A stretch of DNA of 45,945 nucleotides from Variovorax sp. (lineage in GTDB: Bacteria > Pseudomonadota > Gammaproteobacteria > Burkholderiales > Burkholderiaceae_C). Under the pieces are notes generated by a model. It was not told the origin of the DNA, did not search any database, and saw only the letters and a program-made list of their open reading frames with translations. Numbering within the stretch: the first letter of the stretch is position 1; the number at the start of each line of letters is the position of its first letter. The stretch is from NCBI GenBank assembly GCA_017744935.1, contig JAGIAI010000037.1, forward strand, positions 1 to 45,945, given 5' to 3'. Position numbers and translations under genes: made by a program. Shown here piece by piece: positions 24,382 to 32,560 of the stretch.

Positions 24382-24873
24382 TCAGGCGTTGGCCGTGGCC
24401 TTGGCGGGTTCGGTCATCGCCTTGCCGCCCATCTGGACTGCCTTGACGATGTTCTGGTAGCCGGTGCAGCGGCAGAGATTGCCGTCGAGCAATTCGCGGA
24501 TCTCGGTCTCGCTCGCGTTCGGGTGGTAGGTGCACAGGTCGATGGCGCTCATCACCATGCCTGGGGTGCAGAAGCCGCATTGCAGGCCGTGGCACTCCTT
24601 GAAGGCCGCCTGCATCGGATGCATCGTGCCGTCGGGCTGCGCAACGCCTTCGATGGTCGTGATCTTCGCGCCGGCGATCTGCCCGACCAGCACGTTGCAT
24701 GACTTCACCGCGCGTCCGTTGACGTGGACGGTGCAGGCGCCGCACTGCGCGGTGTCGCAGCCGACGTGCGTGCCGGTGAGATGGAGGTGCTCCCGGAGCG
24801 CCTGGACCAGGAAGGTGTTGGGAGGCGCGTCGACCGTGACATCCCGGCCGTTGACCGTGAAAGAAACCTGCAT
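24382..24873 (-). CDS. coxS: CoxS-like [2Fe-2S] small subunit
   Basis: A 163-residue iron-sulfur subunit carrying electrons between the Mo site and FAD. The plant-ferredoxin-type cluster uses Cys39, Cys44, Cys47 and Cys59; the second cluster uses Cys99, Cys102, Cys134 and Cys136 (CGFC and CRC). The ATG at 24873 (MQVSFTVNG) follows GGAGAC; a longer frame to 24939 has no support. It is the first gene of the cox operon, so the promoter should lie in 24874-25065. Confidence 0.94.
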   Translation of the reverse strand: MQVSFTVNGRDVTVDAPPNTFLVQALREHLHLTGTHVGCDTAQCGACTVHVNGRAVKSCNVLVGQIAGAKITTIEGVAQPDGTMHPMQAAFKECHGLQCGFCTPGMVMSAIDLCTYHPNASETEIRELLDGNLCRCTGYQNIVKAVQMGGKAMTEPAKATANA

Positions 24874-25065
24874 GTGGCTGTCTCCGTTGTAAAGGTAAGA
24901 GATGGCTGTTTTCGGCCACATGAATCTTGGACGTCGCACCTGACCGGAACCCTAGGCAAAACCCTAGCCGCTTGCGCGGGACACTTGAAATTCTCAAAAT
25001 GAAACAGCTTGCCCGCCGGCAATGCGCACATCACGACAGGTGCCGTTCAGGCCCGGACCCACACG
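24874..25065. promoter_or_regulatory. Divergent intergenic region of cox operon and its regulator
   Basis: This 192-base region separates coxS from the divergent AcoR-like regulator. It is the least GC-rich part of the area. It holds AACCCTAG twice (24948-24955 and 24960-24967, 12 bases apart) and a near-palindrome TTGAAATTCTCAA (24985-24997). I see no clear sigma-54 -24/-12 promoter. These elements are candidate binding sites for the regulator. Confidence 0.4.
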
Positions 25066-26184
25066 ATGACCGCCTCCCTCGCTTCGCCACTGCCAGAGCG
25101 TTCCATCTCCATCGCCCAGGCGCGGCGTGAATGGATCGAGGGCGACGCCGACGCGCAAGGCACGCGGGTCGAGCCGTGGCTGCTGCGCTCATGGCAACGC
25201 TGCCTCGCGGCCGGGCGGCAGCCTCGCGAGCGCGTGAGCTTCGACCCGGTTTCGGCACAGGCTGCCGTGCGGGTCGCGGAGCGCAACCGGGCCCTCGTCG
25301 CGGCGGCACGGCCGGTGATCGAACGACTTTCGCGTGCGATCGCCGACACGCGCTACTTCGCGATCCTCACGGATGCGGACGGCATCGTGGTCGATGTGGG
25401 CGCGCTGCCCGGCGGCAGCGATCCGGCCGCGCGGCATGCACGCGACATCGCGCGCATCGGGGTGGACCTGTCGGAACGCGCAGTCGGCACCACCGCGATC
25501 GGCGCGGCATTGGCCGAGCACGAGTCGGTGTGGCTGCATCGGGGCGAGCACTTCTTCGACGACACCAGCGTCTACAGCTGCGCGGGCGCGCCGCTGTTCG
25601 GACCGCTCGGCGAGTGCATCGGCATGCTGGACCTGACCGGCGTGCAGGTGGTCGAGCGGCCTGAGTTGCGGCATCTCGCCGCCCTGTCGGCGCGCAGCAT
25701 CGAGAACGCGCTGCTGCAGCAGCATCCTTGCGAGTTGCGATTGGGGATCGCCTGGCCGGGCAGCGCACCCGGTGCCGATACCGAAGGGCTGTTGTGCATC
25801 GACGCGGATGGCTACGTGGCCGGCGCCAACGCGGCGGCGCGGCACATGCTGCACCAGCCGCTGGGCGCCGGACTCGCGCTGAACTGCAACGATCTCTTCG
25901 CGCTGCCGCCGCAGATGCTCTTCGACGCTGCGCGGCGCGGCGATCCGGTGCTCGAAGTGCCGCTGTGGTCGGGACTGCGCGTGCAAGTCCGGCCGCAACT
26001 CGCCGGCCGGCCGGCGTTGTCGTCGCAAGGCAACGGCCGGACCCGGCTGCGGGATGTCGAAACCGCGCTGATTCGCAAGGCGGTCGACGAAGCCCGCGGC
26101 AACGTCGCCGAGGCGGCGCGCGCGCTCGGCATCAGTCGCGCGACCGTCTATCGCAAGCTCCGGCGAAGCCGCCGCGCCGGCTGA
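25066..26184 (+). CDS. AcoR-like regulator lacking the AAA+ sigma-54 domain
   Basis: A 372-residue DNA-binding protein. Its N-terminal part resembles sigma-54 activators of the AcoR group: a GAF-like sensor at about 70-210 (ILTDADGIVVDVG, ERAVGTTAIG, YSCAGAPLFGP), then a PAS-like segment (LLCIDADGYVAGANAAAR), then a C-terminal Fis-type helix-turn-helix (GNVAEAARALGISRATVYRKL). The central AAA+ domain with GAFTGA and Walker motifs, present in true activators, is absent. So it cannot activate sigma-54 polymerase in the usual way. It is divergent from coxS and probably controls the cox operon. Start at ATG 25066; an in-frame TTG lies at 25009. Confidence 0.8.
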   Translation: MTASLASPLPERSISIAQARREWIEGDADAQGTRVEPWLLRSWQRCLAAGRQPRERVSFDPVSAQAAVRVAERNRALVAAARPVIERLSRAIADTRYFAILTDADGIVVDVGALPGGSDPAARHARDIARIGVDLSERAVGTTAIGAALAEHESVWLHRGEHFFDDTSVYSCAGAPLFGPLGECIGMLDLTGVQVVERPELRHLAALSARSIENALLQQHPCELRLGIAWPGSAPGADTEGLLCIDADGYVAGANAAARHMLHQPLGAGLALNCNDLFALPPQMLFDAARRGDPVLEVPLWSGLRVQVRPQLAGRPALSSQGNGRTRLRDVETALIRKAVDEARGNVAEAARALGISRATVYRKLRRSRRAG

Positions 26185-26277
26185 ATTCGCCCGCTCCGTC
26201 CGTGCGGTTTGCCACGAAAGGGCAGACCACCCCGGCGCTCGTCCCGATGGACGTTTTTACACTTTGTTGCTATTGTC

Positions 26278-26317
26278 GAAAGTTGTTAAAACTTCCGCAT
26301 GCCCCTTTGTCGCATGC
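26278..26317. promoter_or_regulatory. Inverted repeats upstream of the orphan solute-binding protein
   Basis: AAGTT-gttaa-AACTT (26280-26294) forms a short inverted repeat in a locally AT-rich stretch, and GCATGC occurs twice (26297-26302 and 26312-26317). Both lie directly upstream of the solute-binding protein gene starting at 26333. They may be regulatory or mRNA structures; the evidence is limited. Confidence 0.3.
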
Positions 26318-26332
26318 CTGGGGACGTCGACC

Positions 26333-27493
26333 ATGAGTGATTCCAAGGCCCGTACCTTCGACCTGTCGCCAAAGCCGACGCGTCGCCAAGTCATCGGCAG
26401 GCTGGCAGGCGCTGCCGCCGTCGCCGGGCTGGGATTGCCGGCCTTCGCGCAATCCAAGGCCATCCGGATCGGCGCCACCTTCGACAACAGCAGCGTCGAG
26501 AAGGCCAATGGAACCGGCCTGTTCGTCGGGTCGAGCGCCTATTTCAACGCACTGAACCGCGCCGGCGGCATTAACGGCACGAAGGTCGAGCTGGTCATGG
26601 CCGACGACCAGTTCAAGCCCGATCTCGCCAAGGCCAACGCCCTCTCCTTCGCAGCCGACAGCTCGGTCTTGGCCATGCTGCACCCACTAGGCACGCGCCA
26701 GGCGGCGGAGGTCAGCGACGCAGTTCCCGGCATGGCCGTCGTGGGCCCGAACACCGGCACGGTGTCGCTGCGCAAGAAGGCCAATCCGAACACCTTCTGG
26801 GTCCGCGCCAACTACGACCAGGAAATCGACAAGCTGATCGCCACCGCTGCGGTGCTCGGCCAGTCGCGCATCGGCATCGTCTACTCGAACGACCCGCTCG
26901 GCCAGTCGCTGCTTGCGGGCTACAAGGCTGCCTTGGCAAAGGCCAAACTGGAACCCGCGGTGGTCGCGAGCACGCCTAGCACCATCAGCATGGAAGTCGA
27001 GCCGGCGGCGCGTCAGATTGCCGAAGCGAGCCCGCAGATCGTCATCATCGGACTCGCCGGCACCGCGCCGGCCTTCGTCAAGGCATTGCGCGCGGCCGGC
27101 GGCAAGAGCAGCTGCTATGGGCTTTCGATCACCGCCGGATCGCTCAGCGCAATGGGCGACCTCGCGCACGGCCTCGGCTTCGCGATGGTCGTGCCCTCGC
27201 CCTACGCGACCAAGTTCGAGATCGTCCGCCGCTACCAGGCGGACATGATCGCCAACGGCACCAAGGACTTCTCCCTGCCCAGCCTCGAGGGCTATATGGA
27301 CGCCGCCGTGCTGGCCGAGGGCCTGCGCCGCGCCGGGCCGGCGCCCACGCGCGCTGCGGTTCTCGCGGGAATGGAGCGCATCGAAGCCTTCGACCTTGGC
27401 GGCGTGAAAATCAACTTCGGCAAGACCAACCGCGAAGGCAACCAGTTCGTCGATGTGGCGGTGATCAGCACCAACGGCAGGCTGATCAGCTAA
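26333..27493 (+). CDS. ABC transporter periplasmic binding protein (branched-chain amino acid/amide type)
   Basis: A 386-residue type I periplasmic binding protein. An N-terminal RRQVIGRLAGAAAVAGLGLPAFA looks like a Tat-type signal sequence (twin Arg then hydrophobic stretch). The mature part starts IRIGATFDNSS and has ALNRAGGINGTKVELVMADDQ, typical of the LivJ/urea/amide group. No permease or ATPase genes are adjacent, so it is an orphan. The ligand is unknown. It might feed a transporter elsewhere, such as the liv system at 37 kb. Start at ATG 26333 in preference to a frame opening at 26264. Confidence 0.85.
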   Translation: MSDSKARTFDLSPKPTRRQVIGRLAGAAAVAGLGLPAFAQSKAIRIGATFDNSSVEKANGTGLFVGSSAYFNALNRAGGINGTKVELVMADDQFKPDLAKANALSFAADSSVLAMLHPLGTRQAAEVSDAVPGMAVVGPNTGTVSLRKKANPNTFWVRANYDQEIDKLIATAAVLGQSRIGIVYSNDPLGQSLLAGYKAALAKAKLEPAVVASTPSTISMEVEPAARQIAEASPQIVIIGLAGTAPAFVKALRAAGGKSSCYGLSITAGSLSAMGDLAHGLGFAMVVPSPYATKFEIVRRYQADMIANGTKDFSLPSLEGYMDAAVLAEGLRRAGPAPTRAAVLAGMERIEAFDLGGVKINFGKTNREGNQFVDVAVISTNGRLIS

Positions 27494-27558
27494 CTCCCAC
27501 GCGGCGACCCGCCAGCGTCGGACGAGCGCGATTCGAGCCCCTCAAGCAGAATCAGGCG

Positions 27559-27888
27559 ATGAGTTCATACGCAACCGAACAACCCTCCCGCGCCGAAGTC
27601 GACGCAATGCCCGGTCTTACGGTGGTCGAATTCGGCGCCAACTGGTGCGGCATCTGCAAGGCGGCGCAACCCGCGATCAACGAGGCGCTGCGCGATGCGC
27701 AGCACCTGCGGCACCTCAAGGTCGAGGACGCCAGCGGACGGCCGCTCGGACGATCTTTCAACGTCAAGCTCTGGCCAACGCTCGTCTTCATGCGCGACGG
27801 CCTGGAAGTCGGGCGCGTGGTGCGCCCCGACAGCGCCGCAACCATTCGACGCGAGCTCGAACAGCTGACAGCAAACGCAAAGCACTAA
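27559..27888 (+). CDS. Thioredoxin family protein
   Basis: A 109-residue cytosolic thioredoxin-fold protein. The active site is WCGIC (Cys30 and Cys33), replacing the classical WCGPC; the cis-Pro is in LWPTLVF. The EFGANWC strand matches thioredoxins. Its CGIC centre suggests a redox potential different from ordinary thioredoxin. It overlaps the convergent NTF2-like gene by four bases at the stops. Confidence 0.85.
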   Translation: MSSYATEQPSRAEVDAMPGLTVVEFGANWCGICKAAQPAINEALRDAQHLRHLKVEDASGRPLGRSFNVKLWPTLVFMRDGLEVGRVVRPDSAATIRRELEQLTANAKH

Positions 27889-28262
27889 GCCGCGGCCGGC
27901 ACTTTGTCCAGGAAGCCGGTGACGCTTTGCAGCTTGCCCGCTTCGAGCTGCACGAAGTCCGTGCCCTCGATCATGTCCTCGGCGCCGCTCGGGCCGAGCG
28001 TCCATGAAAAGCGCAGCTGGTCGCCGTGGCCATCCACGCGGCCCTTGAGCGCAAAACGAAAGCCCGGATAGCGCTGGTGCACGCCGCCGACGAGCGCGCT
28101 GATCTGCGTGCGGCCGCTGGCTTGCATGATCGGATCGACATAGCTTGCATCATCGGTCCAGTTCGCCTGCAGCAAGCTCAGGCGGCGATCCTCATCCGTC
28201 TCGTTCCAGACGGCGATGTACTGCTCGGCGAGCTTGACGGCATCGGGGGTGGCGGTGTTCAT
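27885..28262 (-). CDS. NTF2/SnoaL-like protein
   Basis: A 125-residue protein with the cone-shaped NTF2-like fold: helix AVKLAEQYIAVWNETD, then WTDDASYVDPIM, RYPGFRFAL and DQLRFSWTLG strands. The family includes hydrolases, isomerases and ligand-binding proteins. No catalytic role can be assigned. GAAAGGACTCGCC precedes the ATG. It follows dadA on the same strand with 89 bases between. Confidence 0.75.
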   Translation of the reverse strand: MNTATPDAVKLAEQYIAVWNETDEDRRLSLLQANWTDDASYVDPIMQASGRTQISALVGGVHQRYPGFRFALKGRVDGHGDQLRFSWTLGPSGAEDMIEGTDFVQLEAGKLQSVTGFLDKVPAAA

Positions 28263-28351
28263 GGCGAGTCCTTTCGGTGTTCAACACCCGCAACAGCGCG
28301 GGGTGAAGGAATGGTCGCCGCGAGCCCGCCGCCGGTCGATGACGTGAAAGG

Positions 28352-29656
28352 TTATGCAGGCACACCCGCCGGCCGCACGATGCGCCGCCCGCCGGAAACC
28401 GGCGCGAGATAGCGATCGACCGACAGACCATCCGTGCGGATGTCCGGACGCCGGCCCATCACCTGATCGGCAACCACCTTGCCGGAACCGCAGGCCATCG
28501 TCCACCCGAGCGTGCCGTGGCCGGTGTTGAGGAACAGGTTGGCGTAGGGCGTCGCACCGATGATCGGCGTGCTGTCCGGCGTCATGGGGCGCAGGCCGGT
28601 CCAGAAGGTGGCGCGCGGCAGATCGCCGCCGGGGAAGAGATCCGTCACGACGCGTTCCAGGGTCTCCCGGCGATGCGGGTTCAGCCGCAGGTCGAAGCCG
28701 CCGAGTTCGGCCATGCCACCGACGCGGATGCGATCGTCGAAACGCGTGACCGCCACCTTGTAGGTTTCGTCGAGCACAGTCGATTGCGGCGCCAGCGCAG
28801 GATCGACCAGCGGCACGGTCAGCGAGTAGCCCTTGACCGGATACACCGGGATGTCGAGCCCCAGCGGCGCGATGAAGTCGCGCGAATAGCTGCCGAAGGC
28901 GAGCACGAAGCGGTCGGCGGTAAGCACATGTCCATTGGCAAGACGGACACCAATGATCCGAACGCCGTCCGTGACCAGTCGATCGACCGATTGATCGAAG
29001 CGGAAGTTCACACCGAGTTCGCGTGCCACATCGGCGAGACCCTTTGTGAAGAGATTGCAGTCTCCGGTTTCGTCATTCGGCAGGCGCAGACCACCGGCCA
29101 GAAGCTCGCCGGTGCGAGCCAGCGCCGGTTCGACCGAAGCGAGTTGATCGCGATCGAGCAGTTGATACGGCACGCCGCATTCTTCGAGCACCGCCACGTC
29201 CCGCTGAACCGCATCAAGCTGCGCCTGCGTGCGGAAGAGTTGCAGCGTGCCCTGCGTGCGATGCTCGTAGCGCACACCGGTTTCGGCACGCAGCGCGCGC
29301 AGGCAATCGCGGCTGTATTCAGCCACGCGCATCATCCGTTCCTTGTTGACCGCATAGCGCTCCGGCGAGCAGTTCTTGAGCATCGACGCCATCCAGCGCA
29401 ACTGGAACAGCGTGCCGTCCGGACGGATCGACAGTGGCGCGTGCTTCTGAAACATCCACTTGAGCGCCTTGAACGGAATGCCCGGGGCAGCCCACGGCGT
29501 GGAGTAGCCAGGAGAGACCTGCCCGGCGTTGGCGAAGCTGGTTTCCTGCGCGGGGCCGCTCTGGCGGTCGAGCACGGTCACCTCGGCGCCGGCCTTGGCA
29601 AGGTAGTACGCGGTCGTGACACCGATGACGCCGCCGCCCAGAACGATCACTTTCAT
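28352..29656 (-). CDS. dadA: D-amino acid dehydrogenase small subunit-type flavoprotein
   Basis: A 434-residue membrane-associated flavoprotein that oxidises D-amino acids (notably D-alanine) to 2-oxo acids and passes electrons to the quinone pool. The FAD fold is VIVLGGGVIGVTTAYYLAKAG at the N-terminus, and the family motifs FANAGQVSPGYSTPWAAPG and the ending NTGHGTLGWTMACGSGK are nearly those of DadA. The length is normal (about 430). It is divergent from an Lrp-type regulator, as is usual for dadA. No alanine racemase (dadX) follows. Confidence 0.93.
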   Translation of the reverse strand: MKVIVLGGGVIGVTTAYYLAKAGAEVTVLDRQSGPAQETSFANAGQVSPGYSTPWAAPGIPFKALKWMFQKHAPLSIRPDGTLFQLRWMASMLKNCSPERYAVNKERMMRVAEYSRDCLRALRAETGVRYEHRTQGTLQLFRTQAQLDAVQRDVAVLEECGVPYQLLDRDQLASVEPALARTGELLAGGLRLPNDETGDCNLFTKGLADVARELGVNFRFDQSVDRLVTDGVRIIGVRLANGHVLTADRFVLAFGSYSRDFIAPLGLDIPVYPVKGYSLTVPLVDPALAPQSTVLDETYKVAVTRFDDRIRVGGMAELGGFDLRLNPHRRETLERVVTDLFPGGDLPRATFWTGLRPMTPDSTPIIGATPYANLFLNTGHGTLGWTMACGSGKVVADQVMGRRPDIRTDGLSVDRYLAPVSGGRRIVRPAGVPA

Positions 29657-29785
29657 TGCTCAGCCCATTCAATGCAGGAAATGAGCTAAGCGTAGCCCTC
29701 CAATTGCCATAAACTTCGCTGAAATTTCCATGCGCGTCAGTCGTTCTTACTGATGTTTTGCCGCTTTCAGCCTCGGAGCAGTGAA
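29657..29785. promoter_or_regulatory. Divergent control region of dadA and the Lrp-type regulator
   Basis: A 129-base, relatively AT-rich region between two divergent genes. It contains several A/T stretches (CAATTGCCATAAA, GAAATTTCC) such as Lrp-family proteins prefer. No single promoter is clear. It probably holds both promoters and the regulator's binding sites. Confidence 0.5.
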
Positions 29786-30253
29786 ATGGCCGACCTCGAC
29801 CGAACGGACCGAAAAATCCTCGACATCCTGCAGCGCCAGGGACGCATTTCGATGACCGATCTGGCCGAGCAGATCGGCCTGTCGACATCGCCCTGTTCCG
29901 AGCGCGTGCGCCGCATGGAGCGCGAGGGCGTCATCACCGGTTACTACGCACGCGTCGATCCGCAGGCACTCGGCAAGTCGCTGCTGGTGTTCGTCGAAGT
30001 CACGCTCTCGTCCAAGTCGGGCGATGTGTTCGACAAGGTGCGCCAAGAGCTGATGCACATCCCCGAAGTCATGGAATGTCACCTCGTTTCGGGCGGCTTC
30101 GACTACCTCATCAAGGCCCGGCTGCGTGCGATGAGCGACTACCGGAACCTGCTCGGCGACCTGCTGAAGAAACTGCCGGTCACGGCCGAGTCGCGCAGCT
30201 ACGTGGTGATGGAAGAGGTCAAGGAAAGCCTCTACCTGCCGGTGGACCGCTGA
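29786..30253 (+). CDS. Lrp/AsnC family transcriptional regulator
   Basis: A 155-residue DNA-binding protein sensing amino acids. The helix-turn-helix is in the first 55 residues (DRTDRKILDILQRQGRISMTDLAEQIGLS, TSPCSERVRRMEREGVI), followed by the RAM ligand domain with ECHLVSGGFDYLIKAR. The ATG at 29786 follows CGGAGCAG. It is close to Lrp and the DadR-type activators of D-alanine catabolism. It likely activates dadA in response to alanine. Confidence 0.92.
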   Translation: MADLDRTDRKILDILQRQGRISMTDLAEQIGLSTSPCSERVRRMEREGVITGYYARVDPQALGKSLLVFVEVTLSSKSGDVFDKVRQELMHIPEVMECHLVSGGFDYLIKARLRAMSDYRNLLGDLLKKLPVTAESRSYVVMEEVKESLYLPVDR

Positions 30254-30256
30254 GGT

Positions 30257-31024
30257 TCAGGGCGCGAGAAAGCCCGCCGCGCGCAAGAGCGCCTGCCCCG
30301 CACCGTGGATCAGATCGTCAGCGAAAGCGGCTGCCGCCGCGGGTGCGCCGGTGCGCACGGCCAGGCCGTACGCGGCGCTGACATTCACCGGCCCGGGCAC
30401 ATCGATGCGCTGCAGGCCGGGCTCCTCGCCGATCGCGACGACCGCGTTGGTGCAGTAGGTCAGGAACACATCGGCCTGCCCGCTCGCCACCAGCATGCCG
30501 TAGACATTGCGTCCGGCCGGCGGCGCGGGTGAGTTCGGGCCGCCGGTCAATTGCAGCGCCTTGCGGGCGAGCATCCTGCCCGAGCCGGCAGGCGCGGCAC
30601 CGGTGCGCTCGACCTTATCGAACAGCTCGAACGCGTAGTCGCCGGAAGGGTCCGCCTTCGGCGTCGAGGTGCCGAGCTTGATCCGCGGATCGAGCATGGT
30701 CGCGACCAGGGTCTCGGGCGTCACGGCGAGCCCCGGCCGCGCGAGCGCGCACAACGCATTGCGCGCGAAGGCACGGGTCGGCCCCCAATCGCCGGTTGCG
30801 GCCAGCGATCGCGGATGGGCCATGTTGGCGGACGCGAAGACGTCGGCTTTCTCGCCGCCCGCGATGCGATCCCGCAGCAAGCCCGAAGCACCGAAGGTCA
30901 GCGTGAAGCGCGTGCCCGGATGCAATTGCTCGGAATCGCGCGCGGCCTCCGTCAGCGGGCCACGCAGACTTCCGGCCGCAAAGACCGCGATCTCGGCTGT
31001 TCCGTCAGTCTCAGCGTTCCGCAT
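30257..31024 (-). CDS. ModA-like molybdate/tungstate-binding protein, no signal peptide
   Basis: A 255-residue type II periplasmic-binding-protein fold of the ModA group. EIAVFAAGSLRGPL and LTFGASGLLRDRIAGGEKADVFASAN match ModA, as does NVYGMLVASGQADVFLTYC. However, the start at ATG 31024 gives no signal peptide; ModA normally has one of about 24 residues. Upstream frame positions fall inside tupA. The gene overlaps tupA by 14 bases. It may be a cytoplasmic oxyanion sensor or buffer, or may have a missed start. Confidence 0.75.
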   Translation of the reverse strand: MRNAETDGTAEIAVFAAGSLRGPLTEAARDSEQLHPGTRFTLTFGASGLLRDRIAGGEKADVFASANMAHPRSLAATGDWGPTRAFARNALCALARPGLAVTPETLVATMLDPRIKLGTSTPKADPSGDYAFELFDKVERTGAAPAGSGRMLARKALQLTGGPNSPAPPAGRNVYGMLVASGQADVFLTYCTNAVVAIGEEPGLQRIDVPGPVNVSAAYGLAVRTGAPAAAAAFADDLIHGAGQALLRAAGFLAP

Positions 31025-31856
31025 TGGGGAAGAACAGTTGTTCCCCGCCGATCTTGTAGGAAGCAATGGTCGACTGCCCCGCAGGCGACGTCACCCAGTC
31101 CACGAACTTCTGCGCGCCCGCGCTGTTGAGCTGCGGAAACTTCGTCGGGCTCACGACCATCACGCCGTACTGGTTGAACAGACGCTTGTCGCCCTCCACC
31201 AGCACCGCGAGTTCGGCGCGATTCTTGAAGCTGAGCCACGTCCCACGGTCGGCCAGCACGTAGGCGCCCGTCGAAGCCGCGATGTTGAGTGCCGGCCCCA
31301 TGCCGCAGCCACATTCCTTGTAGCCCGTGCCCTTCCTTTCGTTGGGCATCGGCTGGCCGGTTTCGGCGAGCCCGGTCTGTGTCCACAGGCGGCGCTCGGC
31401 GGCGTCGGTGCCGCTCTTGTCGCCGCGCGAGACGAAGGGCGCATTCGTTGTAGCGATCTTCTTGAGTGCGGCGACGATGTCGCTGCCCTTCGATCCGGCC
31501 GGATCGTCCTTCGGGCCGATCAGGACGAAGTCGTTGTACATGACCGGGAAGCGCTTGGCAGCGAAGCCCTCGGCGACGAACTTCTCCTCGGCCGCGGTGT
31601 CGTGGACGAACAGCACGTCGGCGTCGCCACGCTTGGCCATGTCGATGGCCTGCCCGGTGCCGACCGCGACCACCTTGATGTCGATGCCGCTGGCCTGCTT
31701 GAACGCAGGCAGCAGATGACCAAAGAGGCCGGACTGCTCGGTCGAAGTGGTCGATGCCATCGTGATTGTTTCGGCGTTCGCGGCCAGCGCAGACACCGAG
31801 AGGACGATCGCGCCCAGCGCTTTCAGGATGTTCATGGGCTGATGGAAATGCTTCAT
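31011..31856 (-). CDS. tupA: Tungstate ABC transporter substrate-binding protein
   Basis: A 281-residue periplasmic binding protein of the TupA family that captures tungstate. A Sec signal occupies residues 1-28 (LKALGAIVLSVSALAANA), then the TupA signature ITMASTTSTEQSG (TTST at 36-39) and VSRGDKSGTDAAE, both oxyanion-contacting loops. A CxC pair occurs in YKECGCGMGPAL. The ATG at 31856 makes an ATGA overlap with the ATPase gene, and GGAGAAC is upstream. It is the third gene of the tup operon. Confidence 0.92.
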   Translation of the reverse strand: MKHFHQPMNILKALGAIVLSVSALAANAETITMASTTSTEQSGLFGHLLPAFKQASGIDIKVVAVGTGQAIDMAKRGDADVLFVHDTAAEEKFVAEGFAAKRFPVMYNDFVLIGPKDDPAGSKGSDIVAALKKIATTNAPFVSRGDKSGTDAAERRLWTQTGLAETGQPMPNERKGTGYKECGCGMGPALNIAASTGAYVLADRGTWLSFKNRAELAVLVEGDKRLFNQYGVMVVSPTKFPQLNSAGAQKFVDWVTSPAGQSTIASYKIGGEQLFFPNAER

Positions 31857-32560
31857 GCCAGTTCTCCTTTGACAAACAGACGCGCTTCTTGGGGCAAGGG
31901 CCCATCGAAGAAATCCTGGACAGGCAGGTCGGCCAGCAGCCGGCCGTGCTCGAGGTAGACCACGCGACTCGCGAGCCGCTTGACCTGCCCCAGGTTGTGA
32001 CTTGCAAACACCAGCGTGCGACCATGCGCCGCTTCGGCAATGAGCGACTCGACATCACGCTTGGCAGTGGGGTCGAGGCTGGCGGTGGGTTCGTCGAGCA
32101 GCAGCACGTCCGGTTGCATCACCCATGCGCGCGCCAGCGCCATCCGCTGCTGCTGGCCGCCCGACAGCGTGCGGGCATTGCGATCCGCGAGGTCGGCAAG
32201 GCCGACGCGCGCCAGCGCCACGGTGGCCTCGCGCTGCGCATTGCGCCACGGTGCGCCGTGCAGCCAGAGCGCGAGCGCGATGTTGTTGCGCACGCTCGCC
32301 CGCAACATGTGCGGCCGCTGGAACAGCATCGCCTGGCGCCGCAGCGGCGCGCGGCTGACGAAAGCACCCCGGGAATGGGGAACCAGTCCGTGCAGCACGC
32401 GCAGCAAGGTGCTCTTGCCGCTGCCGTTCGCGCCGATCAGCGCGACCCGCTCTCCCGCGTGGATCGTCAGCGTGGCGCCGCACAGGGCCAGCACGCGTCC
32501 GAAGCGCACATCGATGTCGTGCAGGCTGAAGAGCGGCTCGGCGCTTGCAAACCGGCTCAC
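31853..32560 (-). CDS. tupC: Tungstate ABC transporter ATP-binding protein
   Basis: A 235-residue ABC ATPase. Walker A is GANGSGKST, Q-loop LFQRPHMLR, signature LSGGQQQRMALARA, Walker B VLLLDEPTASLDP, and H-loop FASHNLGQ. I chose a GTG start at 32560 since it overlaps the permease stop (GTGA) and fits family length. Gene order permease-ATPase-binding protein matches a tup system. Confidence 0.92.
   Translation of the reverse strand: MSRFASAEPLFSLHDIDVRFGRVLALCGATLTIHAGERVALIGANGSGKSTLLRVLHGLVPHSRGAFVSRAPLRRQAMLFQRPHMLRASVRNNIALALWLHGAPWRNAQREATVALARVGLADLADRNARTLSGGQQQRMALARAWVMQPDVLLLDEPTASLDPTAKRDVESLIAEAAHGRTLVFASHNLGQVKRLASRVVYLEHGRLLADLPVQDFFDGPLPQEARLFVKGELA

Noticed and set aside
21143..24460. 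A 1105-residue open frame on the plus strand
   Set aside because: It is antisense to coxM and coxL, rich in Arg, His and Val as expected from the complement of GC-rich genes, and has no recognisable motif.
25000..25131. A 43-codon frame starting at an ATG in front of the AcoR-like gene
   Set aside because: No ribosome site, no hydrophobic or structured pattern, and it overlaps the regulator's N-terminus in another frame.
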